A stretch of DNA of 64,000 nt from an uncultured Erythrobacter sp. (GCA_947501005.1 CANMTU010000001.1:2907201-2971200); one strand, 5' to 3'; numbered from the stretch's first letter, positions 36,987 through 46,339 are shown. The notes: generated by a model not told the origin, from the letters alone. Translations and numbers: made by a program.

Positions 36987-37427
36987 AGGTTCGGGGTACA
37001 TGCCGTTCTGCAATCGGGACTTCGGCACAGACCTGGGGGATGGCGCGACGAGGGGCCGGGGGATTCAAGACTCCCGCCTTCGCAGGGGATTTGGGCAAGG
37101 GGACGGCGCGGTAGCGGCCACGGCCTCGCGCCAGCTGGCGGCGATCGGCGGGGCTTCGCCCCCGGCAATGCCGAGCGCGGCGTCCCATTGCTCGGAAGCG
37201 CTGTCGATGCCTCGCGACAGGCGCGCCGGCACGAGGTTGACTTTCCCGAGATGTCTCCCAACACGAGTGCGGTTACTGCGGTGCTATTCCCACCTTTTCA
37301 GGTCGGCGTCCGGGCAGGCCGTGATCGAATCCCGATCTTGCTAATCGTGATATTTGCGGGGCTATAATCAGGTGGCGAGCTTTGTGAACCGACCCAGACC
37401 CCACGATCCAAACTGGCTTCCCGCAAC
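36987..37427. other. Gene-poor stretch with a possible gene remnant
   Basis: About 440 bases without a convincing gene. On the minus strand roughly 37060-37280 there is a start-less open stretch of ~70 codons with GC-rich third positions (reading NLVPARLSRGIDSASEQWDA), which may be a degraded gene end. It runs into a short palindromic element at 37072-37089. Confidence 0.35.
37072..37089. repeat. Half-copy of a small palindromic repeat
   Basis: TCCCGCCTTCGCAGGGGA resembles single arms of the small repeat family seen in ileS (translated style PAKAG), but no second arm is visible nearby. Confidence 0.35.
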
Positions 37428-37742
37428 CTAACCGGCTGGCAATGCCTTCAAGCCGGCTTCGATGGCGGCCAGATGTTCGTCGGTGATGAGGCCGCCCGAA
37501 TGGGGCTGCAGCTTACGCAGGCTCACGACCTTGAACCGATCGTAGCCCGGAGACGATGCGATATCCGGGAGTGATGCCAGAACGACGGCCCGGGCGGCCG
37601 GATCGGCCATCAGCGCCTCGATGCTGGAATCAAGGGTCAGGGCGGCGGTGCTCGCCGATGGCTGGGCAGCCGGAACACTCGATTGCGCGCCAGCGGGAAA
37701 CAGCGGGGCAAGGAGGAGAGCGGCCGCAATAAAGGTTTTCAT
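37428..37742 (-). CDS. Small secreted protein of unknown function
   Basis: 104 aa with a clean signal peptide (MKTFIAAALLLAPLFPAGAQ). The mature part LDSSIEALMADPAARAVVLASL and GGLITDEHLAAIEAGLKALP resembles a short module I have seen as a stand-alone or C-terminal unit in sphingomonad secreted enzymes, with no known role. It lies between the first TonB receptor and the cytochrome c operon. Confidence 0.75.
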   Translation of the reverse strand: MKTFIAAALLLAPLFPAGAQSSVPAAQPSASTAALTLDSSIEALMADPAARAVVLASLPDIASSPGYDRFKVVSLRKLQPHSGGLITDEHLAAIEAGLKALPAG

Positions 37743-38103
37743 AAATCACTCCGGGCTTTGATTATCGGCAAAGATTTGATCCGATTTTGTGAATGCGTCA
37801 AGATGTCAGCGCGATCGATTACCTTCGCCTTCAAACAATCAAGTCATCAGATTACAAAAGTGTCTGGCCGCGTTCTTGTCGCGTCGTCAAATCATTTCGG
37901 TTCGATCCTCCAACTCGATCAAAGTCCAGATCAAGCGGCCACGCGAACCTGGCCGCCCCCATTCGTTTGGAAGCGTCAAACGCAAGAGGCAGCCGCTGAA
38001 GCAAGGCTTGCCTTCAGCCGCCTTGTCGAAACACAAGACGTAGATACCCGCTGCCCCAATCGCGACTTTCCGGCTAAAGTCCGCCGCGTTGGGGGCATTC
38101 CGG
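37743..38103. other. Gene-free stretch
   Basis: About 360 bases of lower GC than its surroundings, upstream of the 104-aa secreted protein. Frames here are short or unconvincing; nothing else seen. Confidence 0.5.
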
Positions 38104-38688
38104 TCAGTTCGCCTCGGTGCCGCTGGGCCTGGTCAGTTGCTCGCAAGATGGCATTCCGGAAACCGGAACGACGGCAGTGGGATCGAGCGCCGCGTAGTCC
38201 GAGTTCAGCGGGGAGAGGGGGCGGTTGGCCATCCATTTGCCGTGGCGCCGGATGAGGTCGAACTGAAGGACGGCGCCGGGGACGGTGGTCTGCCCGCGCT
38301 CGCCGCCGGTCTGGTCGAAACGCACGGTCATGGTCTGGCCCTCCTGCCAGGAAGACCACGCCAGTTTGGCATCATCCGCGAGTGGTGCCCAGCGCCAGCG
38401 CCGCGCGGACACGATGGCCGTGGCCTGGTATCCGTAGCCATGCTGCCGCGCCGCCTGCTGCAATCGGGTCGGCGCCAGGTGAAAGCGTGGCTGATCGAGT
38501 TCCAGAATGACGCGGCTGCCGATCATTTCGAAGGCGGAACTGCCACATTGTCGCAAGTGCGCAGCCCAGACCTTCTCGATCAGGGCATCCGCCTCGACAG
38601 CGACCGACCCGTCATCGTTCTGACCCGTCGCGGCGCTGGCCGCGAAGGCGGCGCAGCCCAGCGCCATCGACCGGATCGGCGGACCCAT
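38104..38688 (-). CDS. Secreted protein of unknown function, family A copy 1 (A1)
   Basis: 194-aa protein with a signal-like N terminus (MALGCAAFAASAATGQ). It is a clear paralogue of the gene at 46803-47459. Shared blocks include ELDQPR, RWRWA, a W..W..G.T.TVR stretch and RG.TT.P...L.FD. No domain recognised. It follows the small cytochrome c by six bases, so the two are one transcript, divergent from the DUF1592/DUF1552 genes. Confidence 0.78.
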   Translation of the reverse strand: MGPPIRSMALGCAAFAASAATGQNDDGSVAVEADALIEKVWAAHLRQCGSSAFEMIGSRVILELDQPRFHLAPTRLQQAARQHGYGYQATAIVSARRWRWAPLADDAKLAWSSWQEGQTMTVRFDQTGGERGQTTVPGAVLQFDLIRRHGKWMANRPLSPLNSDYAALDPTAVVPVSGMPSCEQLTRPSGTEAN

Positions 38689-38694
38689 GACAGC

Positions 38695-39090
38695 CTAAAG
38701 CGTCAGCAGGAAGGCGACGATGTCCGCGCGCTTTTGCGCATCTTCGACCTTGAGCATCATCTTGGTACCTGGCGCATAGGCCGACGGATGGGCAAGAAAC
38801 GCGTCCAGCTCTTCGGCGGTCCAGGCGCCGCCTTCCTTCGCCTTCAGGCCATCGCTGAATGCGTAGTCCGGCACCGACGCGATCGACCGCTGCGAAATAC
38901 CCCTGAGCGAGGGTGCAATCGCACCCGAGTGACAGGCGCGGCAGTCTTCGGCGTAATATTCGCGGCCCGCCTCCTCGTCTCCGACCAGGGGTTCCGCCGA
39001 TACGTCGGGCTCGGAACCCAGGGCAGGGGCGGTCAGCGCGGCGCCGGCGAACGCCGCCAAGGCAACAAGACAGACAGGCCAGCCAAGCAT
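38695..39090 (-). CDS. Class I cytochrome c, periplasmic
   Basis: 131-aa exported mono-heme cytochrome. Signal peptide up to about residue 27, heme site CRACHS, and Met-ligand motif GTKMML. The start MLGWPVCLV was chosen because GGGAG precedes it and it opens the signal peptide. A plausible electron acceptor for the PQQ dehydrogenase or the DUF1592 heme protein in the same cluster (inference). Confidence 0.88.
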   Translation of the reverse strand: MLGWPVCLVALAAFAGAALTAPALGSEPDVSAEPLVGDEEAGREYYAEDCRACHSGAIAPSLRGISQRSIASVPDYAFSDGLKAKEGGAWTAEELDAFLAHPSAYAPGTKMMLKVEDAQKRADIVAFLLTL

Positions 39091-39218
39091 GATTTGCAAT
39101 CTCCCGACAGATGCGCGCGCCTTTCGATGCGCGCCACATGTCCCGGCAGGGTAGGATATCACGGCCGCACCGACAAGCTTCAAAGCGCACTCCGGGCGCA
39201 CTTACAGGCTCATAATTT

Positions 39219-39238
39219 GAGAACGTGTTATCGTTCTC
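39219..39238. promoter_or_regulatory. Operator-like perfect inverted repeat
   Basis: GAGAACGTGTTATCGTTCTC: perfect 7-base arms around six bases, in the 339-base divergent gap between the cytochrome c operon and the DUF1592 operon. Its size and symmetry suit a dimeric regulator such as the TetR-type protein encoded at 33841. Confidence 0.5.
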
Positions 39239-39429
39239 CTCCTAACGGAATTGCGTGCCCGTCTCCATCGTTCGAATAATAGTGGATCGAATGTCAGCAT
39301 GGTTGCGATTGACGCGGCAAGCCCTTTCCGCATATACAGACACGTGTGCTTGTTACGGTAATCAGCCGGGCAGAGCCGGCGGACGATGGCGAACAGTGAT
39401 GCCGAATGCCGCCGATCGGGAGCTGGATA

Positions 39430-41124
39430 GTGACGAAGCTTGTCCAAGGCGTGCGCAAATACGGTCTTCTCGCGGCGGCTGCCTGCGCGGCGTCGGGTGC
39501 CATGATCACTCATGCGCGGCTTCCTGCGGCTTCCCCTACGCTCGAAGGCCCCGTCAAGGTCGCGGCGCGCAGGGTGACCGAGAGCCAGTATCGCAACATC
39601 ATCGCGGATACCTTTGGCGACTGGGTGCAGGTCAACGCCCGGTTCGAGCCGGAGCGGCGGCAAGATGGGCTTCTGGCGATCGGCTCGACGCAATTGTCGA
39701 TCACGCCGGTCGGCTTCGAGCAGTATTACGGCGCGGCCCGATCGATCTCCGACCAGGTGTTGAGCGAAGGACGCCGCGCCACGACGGTGCCCTGCACGCC
39801 CCGGGATGCGGAGCAGGCCGACGATGCCTGTGCGGCGACCTTTCTTCGCAGCTATGGCGAGCGCCTGTTCCGCCGGCCGTTGACCGAGGCGCAGATCGAT
39901 GCGCGCCTCGCCACGGCGCGCAAGGGTGAAGACTTCTACGACGGGTTGGAGCTTGCGCTCACGAGCCTGCTGATCGCGCCCGAATTCCTGTTCCGGATCG
40001 AAGTGGCGGAACCGGACCCCTCGGGTGCGGCGCGCCTCGATGGCTTCACCAAGGCGTCCCGCATCGCGTTTCTCATGTGGGACACGGGGCCCGATGCCGA
40101 GTTGCTGGCCGCTGCTAAGAGCGGTGCGCTCGACACCCCGGAAGGCCTGCAGCGGCAGGTGGCCCGGTTGCAGGCCTCGCCGCGCCTGGCGGACGGGGTT
40201 CGCGCATTCTTCACCGACATGCTTCAGCTCGATGCGTTCGAAGGGCTGACCAAGGATGCCTCGATCTATCCCAAGTTCAGCCAGACCGTCGCCGACAGCG
40301 CGCGCGAGGAAACCCTGCGCACCGTAGTCGATCAACTGGTGACCAGGAACCGCGATTACCGGGACCTGTTCGTGACGCGCGAGACCTGGCTCAACCGCAG
40401 CCTCGCCGCCGTCTACAAGGTGCCGTTCGTCTCGCAGGAGGAATGGGCGCCGTATACCTTCCCCGAAGAATCGGGCCGTTCCGGTTTGCTCACGCAGGTC
40501 ACGTTTCTCTCGCTGTTCTCGCATCCGGGTAGTTCGTCGCCAACCAAGCGGGGGGTGAAGCTCTACGAGATATTCTTCGCCCAGCCGACGCCGGACCCGC
40601 CCGCGGATGTCGACTTCTCGAAGGTGCAGGCATCGAGCGAGGGGACCGTGCGCATGCGGCTGATCGAGCATATGACCAATGAAGGCTGCGCGGCCTGCCA
40701 CTCGGTCAGCGATCCGGTCGGACTGGCGCTCGAGCATTTCGACAGCCTCGGCCAGGTGCGCATGCTCGAGGACGGCAAACCGATCGACGTGTCGGCGGTT
40801 CTCAACGGCAAGCAGGTGTCGGGCGCGCAGGGCGTGGGCCAGTTCATGCGCGACAATCCGCGCGTTCCCGCGACCCTCGTTCGCAACATCTACTATTACG
40901 GCGTGGGACGCGGCTTCGACGAGCGGGACGAGACCTTCTTCGAACAGGAAGCACAGGCGTTCGCCGCCGCCGGCTACAAGGTGCCCGCGCTGTTCGGACA
41001 GATCGCCACCAGCCCCTATTTCATGAAGGTCGTGATCCCTTCCGGCGCGAAGCCTGTACCAGCCCGGCCCGAACAGGTCGCCACCCGCCATTCCGCCGAC
41101 AGCCGCCGAGGAGCCGCCCGATGA
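39430..41124 (+). CDS. DUF1592-type secreted c-heme protein
   Basis: About 564 aa. Order of regions: DUF1587-like ARRVTESQYRNIIADTFG (near 45), DUF1595-like GERLFRRPLTEAQID, DUF1592 (LFRIEVAEPDPSG onward), DUF1588 with RSGLLTQVTFLSLFSHPG, a heme site EGCAACHSVSDP, and DUF1585 to the end. This architecture is best known from planctomycetes and myxobacteria and is of unknown function. A GTG start preceded by GGGAG gives a signal-like MTKLVQGVRKYGLLAAAACA; the ATG at 39406 lacks such a site. ATGA overlap with the DUF1552 gene. Confidence 0.85.
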   Translation: MTKLVQGVRKYGLLAAAACAASGAMITHARLPAASPTLEGPVKVAARRVTESQYRNIIADTFGDWVQVNARFEPERRQDGLLAIGSTQLSITPVGFEQYYGAARSISDQVLSEGRRATTVPCTPRDAEQADDACAATFLRSYGERLFRRPLTEAQIDARLATARKGEDFYDGLELALTSLLIAPEFLFRIEVAEPDPSGAARLDGFTKASRIAFLMWDTGPDAELLAAAKSGALDTPEGLQRQVARLQASPRLADGVRAFFTDMLQLDAFEGLTKDASIYPKFSQTVADSAREETLRTVVDQLVTRNRDYRDLFVTRETWLNRSLAAVYKVPFVSQEEWAPYTFPEESGRSGLLTQVTFLSLFSHPGSSSPTKRGVKLYEIFFAQPTPDPPADVDFSKVQASSEGTVRMRLIEHMTNEGCAACHSVSDPVGLALEHFDSLGQVRMLEDGKPIDVSAVLNGKQVSGAQGVGQFMRDNPRVPATLVRNIYYYGVGRGFDERDETFFEQEAQAFAAAGYKVPALFGQIATSPYFMKVVIPSGAKPVPARPEQVATRHSADSRRGAAR

Positions 41125-42473
41125 AAACCTTACGCTTCGATCGCCGCTCGATCATGCGGGGTGTCCTGCGGGGCGGCGCCGCCGTCGCCCTGGGCATTCC
41201 CACGCTCGATATGTTTCTCGACGGGAACGGGGCGGCGCTGGCGAACGGTCGGCCCATGCCGGTCCGCTTCGGCACCTATTTCTGGGGGCTCGGACTGACG
41301 GACACCCCGCAGGGGACACGGTGGGTGCCCACGAAGACGGGCCACGGCTACGAGATTACTCCGGAACTTGAATCGATCAGGGCACTGAAAGACAAGGTTT
41401 CGGTCTTTTCGGGTTTCCGCGCGATCGGGGACGGCAAGCCCAACCTCGTCCATTGGAGCGGGTTGGCGGCGATTGCCTCGGGCTCGGCCCCGGGGGCGAC
41501 CAACACGATGGACAGCCCTTCTTTCGACACCATCGTCGCCGACGCGATCGGCCAGTCGACCCGTTTCCGCAGCCTCGACATGTCGGCGTCCGGCAAGCCG
41601 CTGTCGAACTCGACCTATACGGGCAAAGCCTTCGCGACGCCGGAAGTATCGCCCCTCGCCCTTTACGAGCGTCTGTTCGGCGACGGCTTTCAGGATCCCA
41701 ACAATCCGGACTGGAAGCCGGATTCGCGCGTGATGCTGCGGCAGAGCGTATTGTCGGCGGTCAAGGACCAGCGCGACGCCCTGGCGGCCGATGTCGGCAA
41801 GGCGGACCGGATCAAGCTTGACCAGTACTACACCTCCGTTCGCGAGATGGAAAAGCAGCTCGCATTGCAGCTGGAAAAGCCGGAGTACAACGCCGCCTGC
41901 CTGATCCCCGAAAAGCCGGAGGCCGACAAGCGCGGTGCCTCGATCGAGGTCGTGAACGAGAATTCCAAGACCATGGCCCGGCTGCTGGCGATGGCATTGG
42001 TCTGCAACCAGACGCGCGTGTTCAATTTCGTTCACACCGCCGGCGCCTCGGAAACCTATCTCGCGGGCGATTCGAAGATCTACCACCAGTACAGCCATGA
42101 CGAGCCGACCGACGCGAAGCTGGGCTACCAGATCAACACCTCCAGGCTCGCCGGCGCCGTGATGCAGGGCTTCGGCGATTTCCTCACCGAACTCGACGCG
42201 GTCGAGGAAGGCGACAGGACCGTCCTCGATAACAGCATCATCATGGCCTACAGCGACACCGGCTACGCCAAGATTCACAGCCTCGAGAATATTCCCATGC
42301 TTCTGGCAGGCGGTGCGGGCGGCAGGCACAAGGCCGGCCAGCACATCCACACCACGGGCGAACCGGTAACGCGGGTTTCGCTTACCGCCATGCAGCTCGC
42401 CGGCGCGCCGGTCGGGGAGTTCGGGATGGGCGCGATGAAGACGTCCAGCGCGGTGACCGAGGTGCTTGCCTGA
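41121..42473 (+). CDS. DUF1552 family Tat-exported protein
   Basis: 450-aa protein with a twin-arginine type leader (FDRRSIMRGVLRGGAAVALG). DUF1552 hallmark regions: WGLGLTDTPQGTRWVPT, KVSVFSGFRAIGDG and ARLLAMALVCNQTRVFNF. These proteins regularly sit beside DUF1592 proteins and may be related to sulfatase-like hydrolases; their reaction is unknown. It is coupled to the DUF1592 gene and followed directly by P1. Confidence 0.87.
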   Translation: MKTLRFDRRSIMRGVLRGGAAVALGIPTLDMFLDGNGAALANGRPMPVRFGTYFWGLGLTDTPQGTRWVPTKTGHGYEITPELESIRALKDKVSVFSGFRAIGDGKPNLVHWSGLAAIASGSAPGATNTMDSPSFDTIVADAIGQSTRFRSLDMSASGKPLSNSTYTGKAFATPEVSPLALYERLFGDGFQDPNNPDWKPDSRVMLRQSVLSAVKDQRDALAADVGKADRIKLDQYYTSVREMEKQLALQLEKPEYNAACLIPEKPEADKRGASIEVVNENSKTMARLLAMALVCNQTRVFNFVHTAGASETYLAGDSKIYHQYSHDEPTDAKLGYQINTSRLAGAVMQGFGDFLTELDAVEEGDRTVLDNSIIMAYSDTGYAKIHSLENIPMLLAGGAGGRHKAGQHIHTTGEPVTRVSLTAMQLAGAPVGEFGMGAMKTSSAVTEVLA

Positions 42474-42474
42474 C

Positions 42475-43707
42475 ATGATCGGCCGGCGGCCGATCGCCGT
42501 TCTGACGGCGGCGCTGTCCGGGATCGCCGCCGGCGGCGTGCTGGCCGAGCCTGCCGGTGCGCCCGAGACAGTGGGCTGGACACGCACCTACGTCATCGAG
42601 TGGTATGAGCCAGCCATGTATTATGGCGCCGATGGCGGCGTCATCAGCCCGGGCACCGATTGCCCGGGAGGCACGCATCCGTCGCCCGACTGGGTGAAGG
42701 TGCTGATGGACGCGGGCTACACCAGGGAAGAGGCCGAGTGGCTGCGCAATCCGGCCAACCCGACCCGCAGCGCGGTACATGGCCAGCCGGGAATGGCGTT
42801 TCGCGGCAAGGACCGGGCGAACGTCTACGACTTTCCCGCCACCGCGACCGAGGCCGGCCTCACGCCGGTATCCGGCACGATCGCGCGCGGTCTCGACCTC
42901 GACGACGATCCGCAAACCGGTTTTACGAGCCCGGACGGCGGCAAGGGCGTCGACAACAATTTCTACAAGGCGCTCGGTTGCTGGAAGACCTATCGCGGCC
43001 CTCCGCGCATGTCTTCGGGCGCGCAGGGACAGAACGATGGCATGCGCGAAGGGGCATGGACGATCGTCGTGGTCGTCTCGGGGTCGGGCGCGGATCCGAT
43101 GAACGACGAGAATGTCGAGGTCGGCTTTTTCCATTCGCGCGACAAGATCGTCCGCGACGCGATGGGCAACGTCGCCAGGGACTATACCTTCCGGATCAAG
43201 CCCCACGAACGCCAGGAAGCGATCTTCAGGGGAGAGACCCGCGACGGTGTCATCACCGCGCGCGGTGTGGGCAATGTCGTCCTGCGCAATCCGGGCGCCG
43301 ATCCCGAATTGCCCTTGCTCGGATCCAGGCTCGAACTGGAAATGGCGCCCGATGGACGGTTGACCGGGCTGATCGGCGGTTATCGCCCGTGGCTGCCGGT
43401 TTACAAGGGCTGGATCGCAGGCCGGGGCGCGGTGATCGAGGTGCTGACCTGGGTCGAGATGCCCGATGTCTGGTACGCCCTGCGCCGCTACGCCGATTAC
43501 AGCCCGAGCGGGCCGGGCGGGGAGAAGAGCTATATCTCCTTCGCGCTGACGGTCGACGCCATTCCCGCCTTCGTGATGGAGCCCGATGGCGCACGGCAGG
43601 TTGCGCGGGTGAAAAGCTACCGCGTTCAGGCGGCCCCTGCGGCGCAGCGCACCGACGCAGCCATCGCCCGGGCACATACCCATCTCACCGGAGGCAATGT
43701 TGAATAG
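42475..43707 (+). CDS. Secreted protein of unknown function, family P copy 1 (P1)
   Basis: 410-aa exported protein (signal up to GGVLAEP). It is paralogous along its length to the gene at 47602. Shared strings include YVIEWYE, PSPDWV.VLMDAGY, NPANPTR, QTGFTSP, MREGAWT and DYTFRIKPH. The recurring FRGK(D/N)xxNVYD(F/Y)P pattern has no family I recognise. The ATG lies one base after the DUF1552 stop; the TTG at 42466 is less likely. Confidence 0.78.
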   Translation: MIGRRPIAVLTAALSGIAAGGVLAEPAGAPETVGWTRTYVIEWYEPAMYYGADGGVISPGTDCPGGTHPSPDWVKVLMDAGYTREEAEWLRNPANPTRSAVHGQPGMAFRGKDRANVYDFPATATEAGLTPVSGTIARGLDLDDDPQTGFTSPDGGKGVDNNFYKALGCWKTYRGPPRMSSGAQGQNDGMREGAWTIVVVVSGSGADPMNDENVEVGFFHSRDKIVRDAMGNVARDYTFRIKPHERQEAIFRGETRDGVITARGVGNVVLRNPGADPELPLLGSRLELEMAPDGRLTGLIGGYRPWLPVYKGWIAGRGAVIEVLTWVEMPDVWYALRRYADYSPSGPGGEKSYISFALTVDAIPAFVMEPDGARQVARVKSYRVQAAPAAQRTDAAIARAHTHLTGGNVE

Positions 43708-44179
43708 ATCGAGACTGACAGCAGCGGCCGCCCTGTGCGCCGCGACCCTCACGGCCCAGGCACATGCACAGGCCGGCCCGCCCCTCACCGACGATATCCG
43801 GCCGATGCGCATGTCGGGCATCGGCCTCAACGTGACGGACATCGAGAAACAGAAGGCGTTCTACACCGATGTGCTCGGCTTCAAGGTTATCGCCCGCGTG
43901 CCGGCAAAGGACGGGACCGCGCGTGAATACCTGCTCGGTCTCACCGGCTCGCTTACGGCGGACACGCTGATCGTGCTGACGGCCCATGCCCCCACCGCCG
44001 GGTCAACCGGGTTCGGCCGGATCGTGCTGGTCGTGCCGCAGGGGCGCAAGATGGCGGAACGGATCGTCGCCGCCGGGGGCAAGGCCCGTAATCCCGTCGA
44101 TGGCACCAATATCGTGTTCGATCCCGAAGGCAACATGATCGAACTCTACCAGCGACCCGCCGCCGCGCCGGCCGCCTAG
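43697..44179 (+). CDS. Exported VOC/glyoxalase-fold protein
   Basis: 160-aa protein with a signal peptide (ALCAATLTAQAHA) and a vicinal-oxygen-chelate domain: GIGLNVTDIEKQKAFYTDVLGFKV and IVFDPEGNMIELYQ, including a likely metal Glu. Periplasmic VOC proteins are uncommon. It overlaps the end of P1 and has a GGAGG site inside P1, so it is co-translated in the cluster. Confidence 0.82.
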   Translation: MLNRSRLTAAAALCAATLTAQAHAQAGPPLTDDIRPMRMSGIGLNVTDIEKQKAFYTDVLGFKVIARVPAKDGTAREYLLGLTGSLTADTLIVLTAHAPTAGSTGFGRIVLVVPQGRKMAERIVAAGGKARNPVDGTNIVFDPEGNMIELYQRPAAAPAA

Positions 44180-44215
44180 CTTTCCGTCGTACACCGTCTT
44201 CTTTCATAGGTCGCC

Positions 44216-46303
44216 ATGACATATTCGCTCCGCCAAACAGGATCGTTCGCCGGCGCGGCGGCAGGAGCGCTGCTTACGGCGTCGGTCATCGGCGCCGCGC
44301 CCCCCGGGCAGCTGGTGGATGGCGGCTGGCACAGCGTGGGCCAGAACGACTGGGAACAGCGCTACAGTCCGCTGACCCAGATCGACGTTGCGAGCGTCGA
44401 CCAGCTCGGCCTCGCCTGGTTCGCAGACATGGATACCGAGGCGACGCAGGAGGCGACCCCGATCGTCGTCGACGGCATCCTCTATGTGACCACCGCCTGG
44501 TCGATGGTGAAGGCGTTCGATGCGGCGACCGGCGAACCATTATGGGCATACGATCCCGAGATCGACCGCAAGAAAGGCGCCGACGCCTGCTGCGACGTCG
44601 TCAATCGCGGCGTCGCCTACGCAGATGGCAAGGTCTTTCTCGGCGCTCTGGACGGGCGGCTGATCGCACTCGAAGCCAGGACCGGCAGGGAAGTGTGGTC
44701 GGAGCAGACCACCGACCCGGCGCTGCCCTATACCATTACCGGCGCGCCGCGGATCGCCCGCGGCAAGGTGATCATCGGGAATGGCGGCGCCGAATATCGT
44801 GTGCGCGGCTATGTCTCGGGCTACGATATCGAGACGGGGAAGATGGCGTGGCGCTGGTTCGTGGTGCCCGGCGATCCCAGGCTGCCGTTCGAGCAGCCCG
44901 AACTCGAGGCGGCTGCCAAGACCTGGAACGGGGAATGGTGGACGCTCGGCGGGGGCGGCACGGTGTGGGATAGCATGGCCTACGATCCGGCGCTGAATTC
45001 GCTGTATGTCGGCACGGGCAACGGCACGCCCTGGAACCAGGAACTGCGCAGCCCCGGCGGCGGCGACAATCTCTTCCTCGCCTCGATCGTCGCGCTCGAT
45101 CCCGCGACCGGCAAGTACAAGTGCCACTTCCAGGAAACGCCCGGCGAGACCTGGGACTATACCTCCACTCAGCCGATCATCGTCGCCACCCTCCGATACG
45201 AAACCGGCCCGCGCAAGGTTATCCTCCATGCGCCGAAAAACGGGTTCTTCTACGTGCTCGACGCCGAAACCTGCCGCCCTGTCAGCGTCGAGAAGTTCGC
45301 CTATTCGACCTGGGCGACCGGCTGGGACAAGACGACCAACCGCCCGATCGAAAACCCGGCCGCGCGGTTCGGGACGACCGGCAAGGCGGTGATCCTCACG
45401 CCCTTCGCGCAAGGACTGCACAATTGGCACCCGATGGCCTTCAGCCCCGAGACGGGCCTGGTCTATCTGCCAGTCACGGTATCGAACGCGGTTTACGCGC
45501 CGGCGAAAAACTTCACGCCCAAGCTGAACGGCTGGAACACCGGCACCGATTTCGCCGCCGGTCGCGATCTCTACAAGGAACCGGGCGCGCCGAAACCGGG
45601 AGAGATCGAGAGCTACCTGCTTGCCTGGGATCCGGTGGCACAGAAGGAGGTGTGGCGGGCGCCCAATAGCGTTTACGGCGCGACCGGCGTGGTCGCGACC
45701 GCCGGCGGGCTGATCTTCAGCGGCAATCATGCGGGCGAATTCGCGGCCTATGATGCGAAGACCGGAAAACGGCTGTGGGCCGCGCCCGCGGGTGCGCGTG
45801 TGGTCGCCGCACCGGCCGCTTACGCGATCCGGGGCAAGCAATATGTCGCCGTGCTGGTCGGGGCGCGCGGGCTGCCCGAGGGCCAGCCGCGTACCAGCAC
45901 GATCAGCGGCAACAATTCGCGCCTGCTGGTCTTCGCGCTCGGCGGTAAAGTTCAGCTCCCGACCGAACTGGCCAGCGGCACGACCGCCGCGGCCAAGGCC
46001 TTCGATCCGCCGCTTTCAACCGCAACCCCGGAAACGATCACCGCCGGGGCGCAGGCCTATGCGCCCAATTGCGCGGCCTGCCACGGCGCGAACGGCGTCG
46101 CCGGACAGGGCGCGATCGCACCGGATTTGCGTTACAGCGCGCTGCTTCGCGATGGGGCGCAGTGGGGGCGTATCGTGATTCACGGCGAACGCGCGGCACG
46201 CGGCATGCCGGGCTTCGGCAAGACGCTCGGCGCGAAGGATTCCGACGCAATCCTGGCTTACGTCATCAAGCGCGCGAATGACGCGAAGGCCGAAGGCAAA
46301 TAA
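44216..46303 (+). CDS. PQQ-dependent quinohemoprotein alcohol dehydrogenase
   Basis: 695-aa periplasmic enzyme. The signal is followed by an eight-bladed propeller with tryptophan docking repeats. DACCDVVNRG carries the adjacent-cysteine disulfide typical of PQQ dehydrogenases, and the active-site Asp region is ETWDYTSTQPII. A C-terminal cytochrome c domain carries NCAACHGANG and RGMPGFGK. After the catalytic Asp the residues are Y-T, not Y-D, so the extra Asp of lanthanide-dependent enzymes is missing and a calcium cofactor is more likely. Substrate unknown. Confidence 0.92.
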   Translation: MTYSLRQTGSFAGAAAGALLTASVIGAAPPGQLVDGGWHSVGQNDWEQRYSPLTQIDVASVDQLGLAWFADMDTEATQEATPIVVDGILYVTTAWSMVKAFDAATGEPLWAYDPEIDRKKGADACCDVVNRGVAYADGKVFLGALDGRLIALEARTGREVWSEQTTDPALPYTITGAPRIARGKVIIGNGGAEYRVRGYVSGYDIETGKMAWRWFVVPGDPRLPFEQPELEAAAKTWNGEWWTLGGGGTVWDSMAYDPALNSLYVGTGNGTPWNQELRSPGGGDNLFLASIVALDPATGKYKCHFQETPGETWDYTSTQPIIVATLRYETGPRKVILHAPKNGFFYVLDAETCRPVSVEKFAYSTWATGWDKTTNRPIENPAARFGTTGKAVILTPFAQGLHNWHPMAFSPETGLVYLPVTVSNAVYAPAKNFTPKLNGWNTGTDFAAGRDLYKEPGAPKPGEIESYLLAWDPVAQKEVWRAPNSVYGATGVVATAGGLIFSGNHAGEFAAYDAKTGKRLWAAPAGARVVAAPAAYAIRGKQYVAVLVGARGLPEGQPRTSTISGNNSRLLVFALGGKVQLPTELASGTTAAAKAFDPPLSTATPETITAGAQAYAPNCAACHGANGVAGQGAIAPDLRYSALLRDGAQWGRIVIHGERAARGMPGFGKTLGAKDSDAILAYVIKRANDAKAEGK

Positions 46304-46339
46304 CCCCGCAGGCCGGTATCGCACCTCTGCAATGCGGTA

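Noticed and set aside
37683-38255. 190-codon plus-strand ORF across the gap before A1
   Set aside because: Overlaps the start of the 104-aa secreted protein and the end of A1 antisense; no domain and mixed composition.
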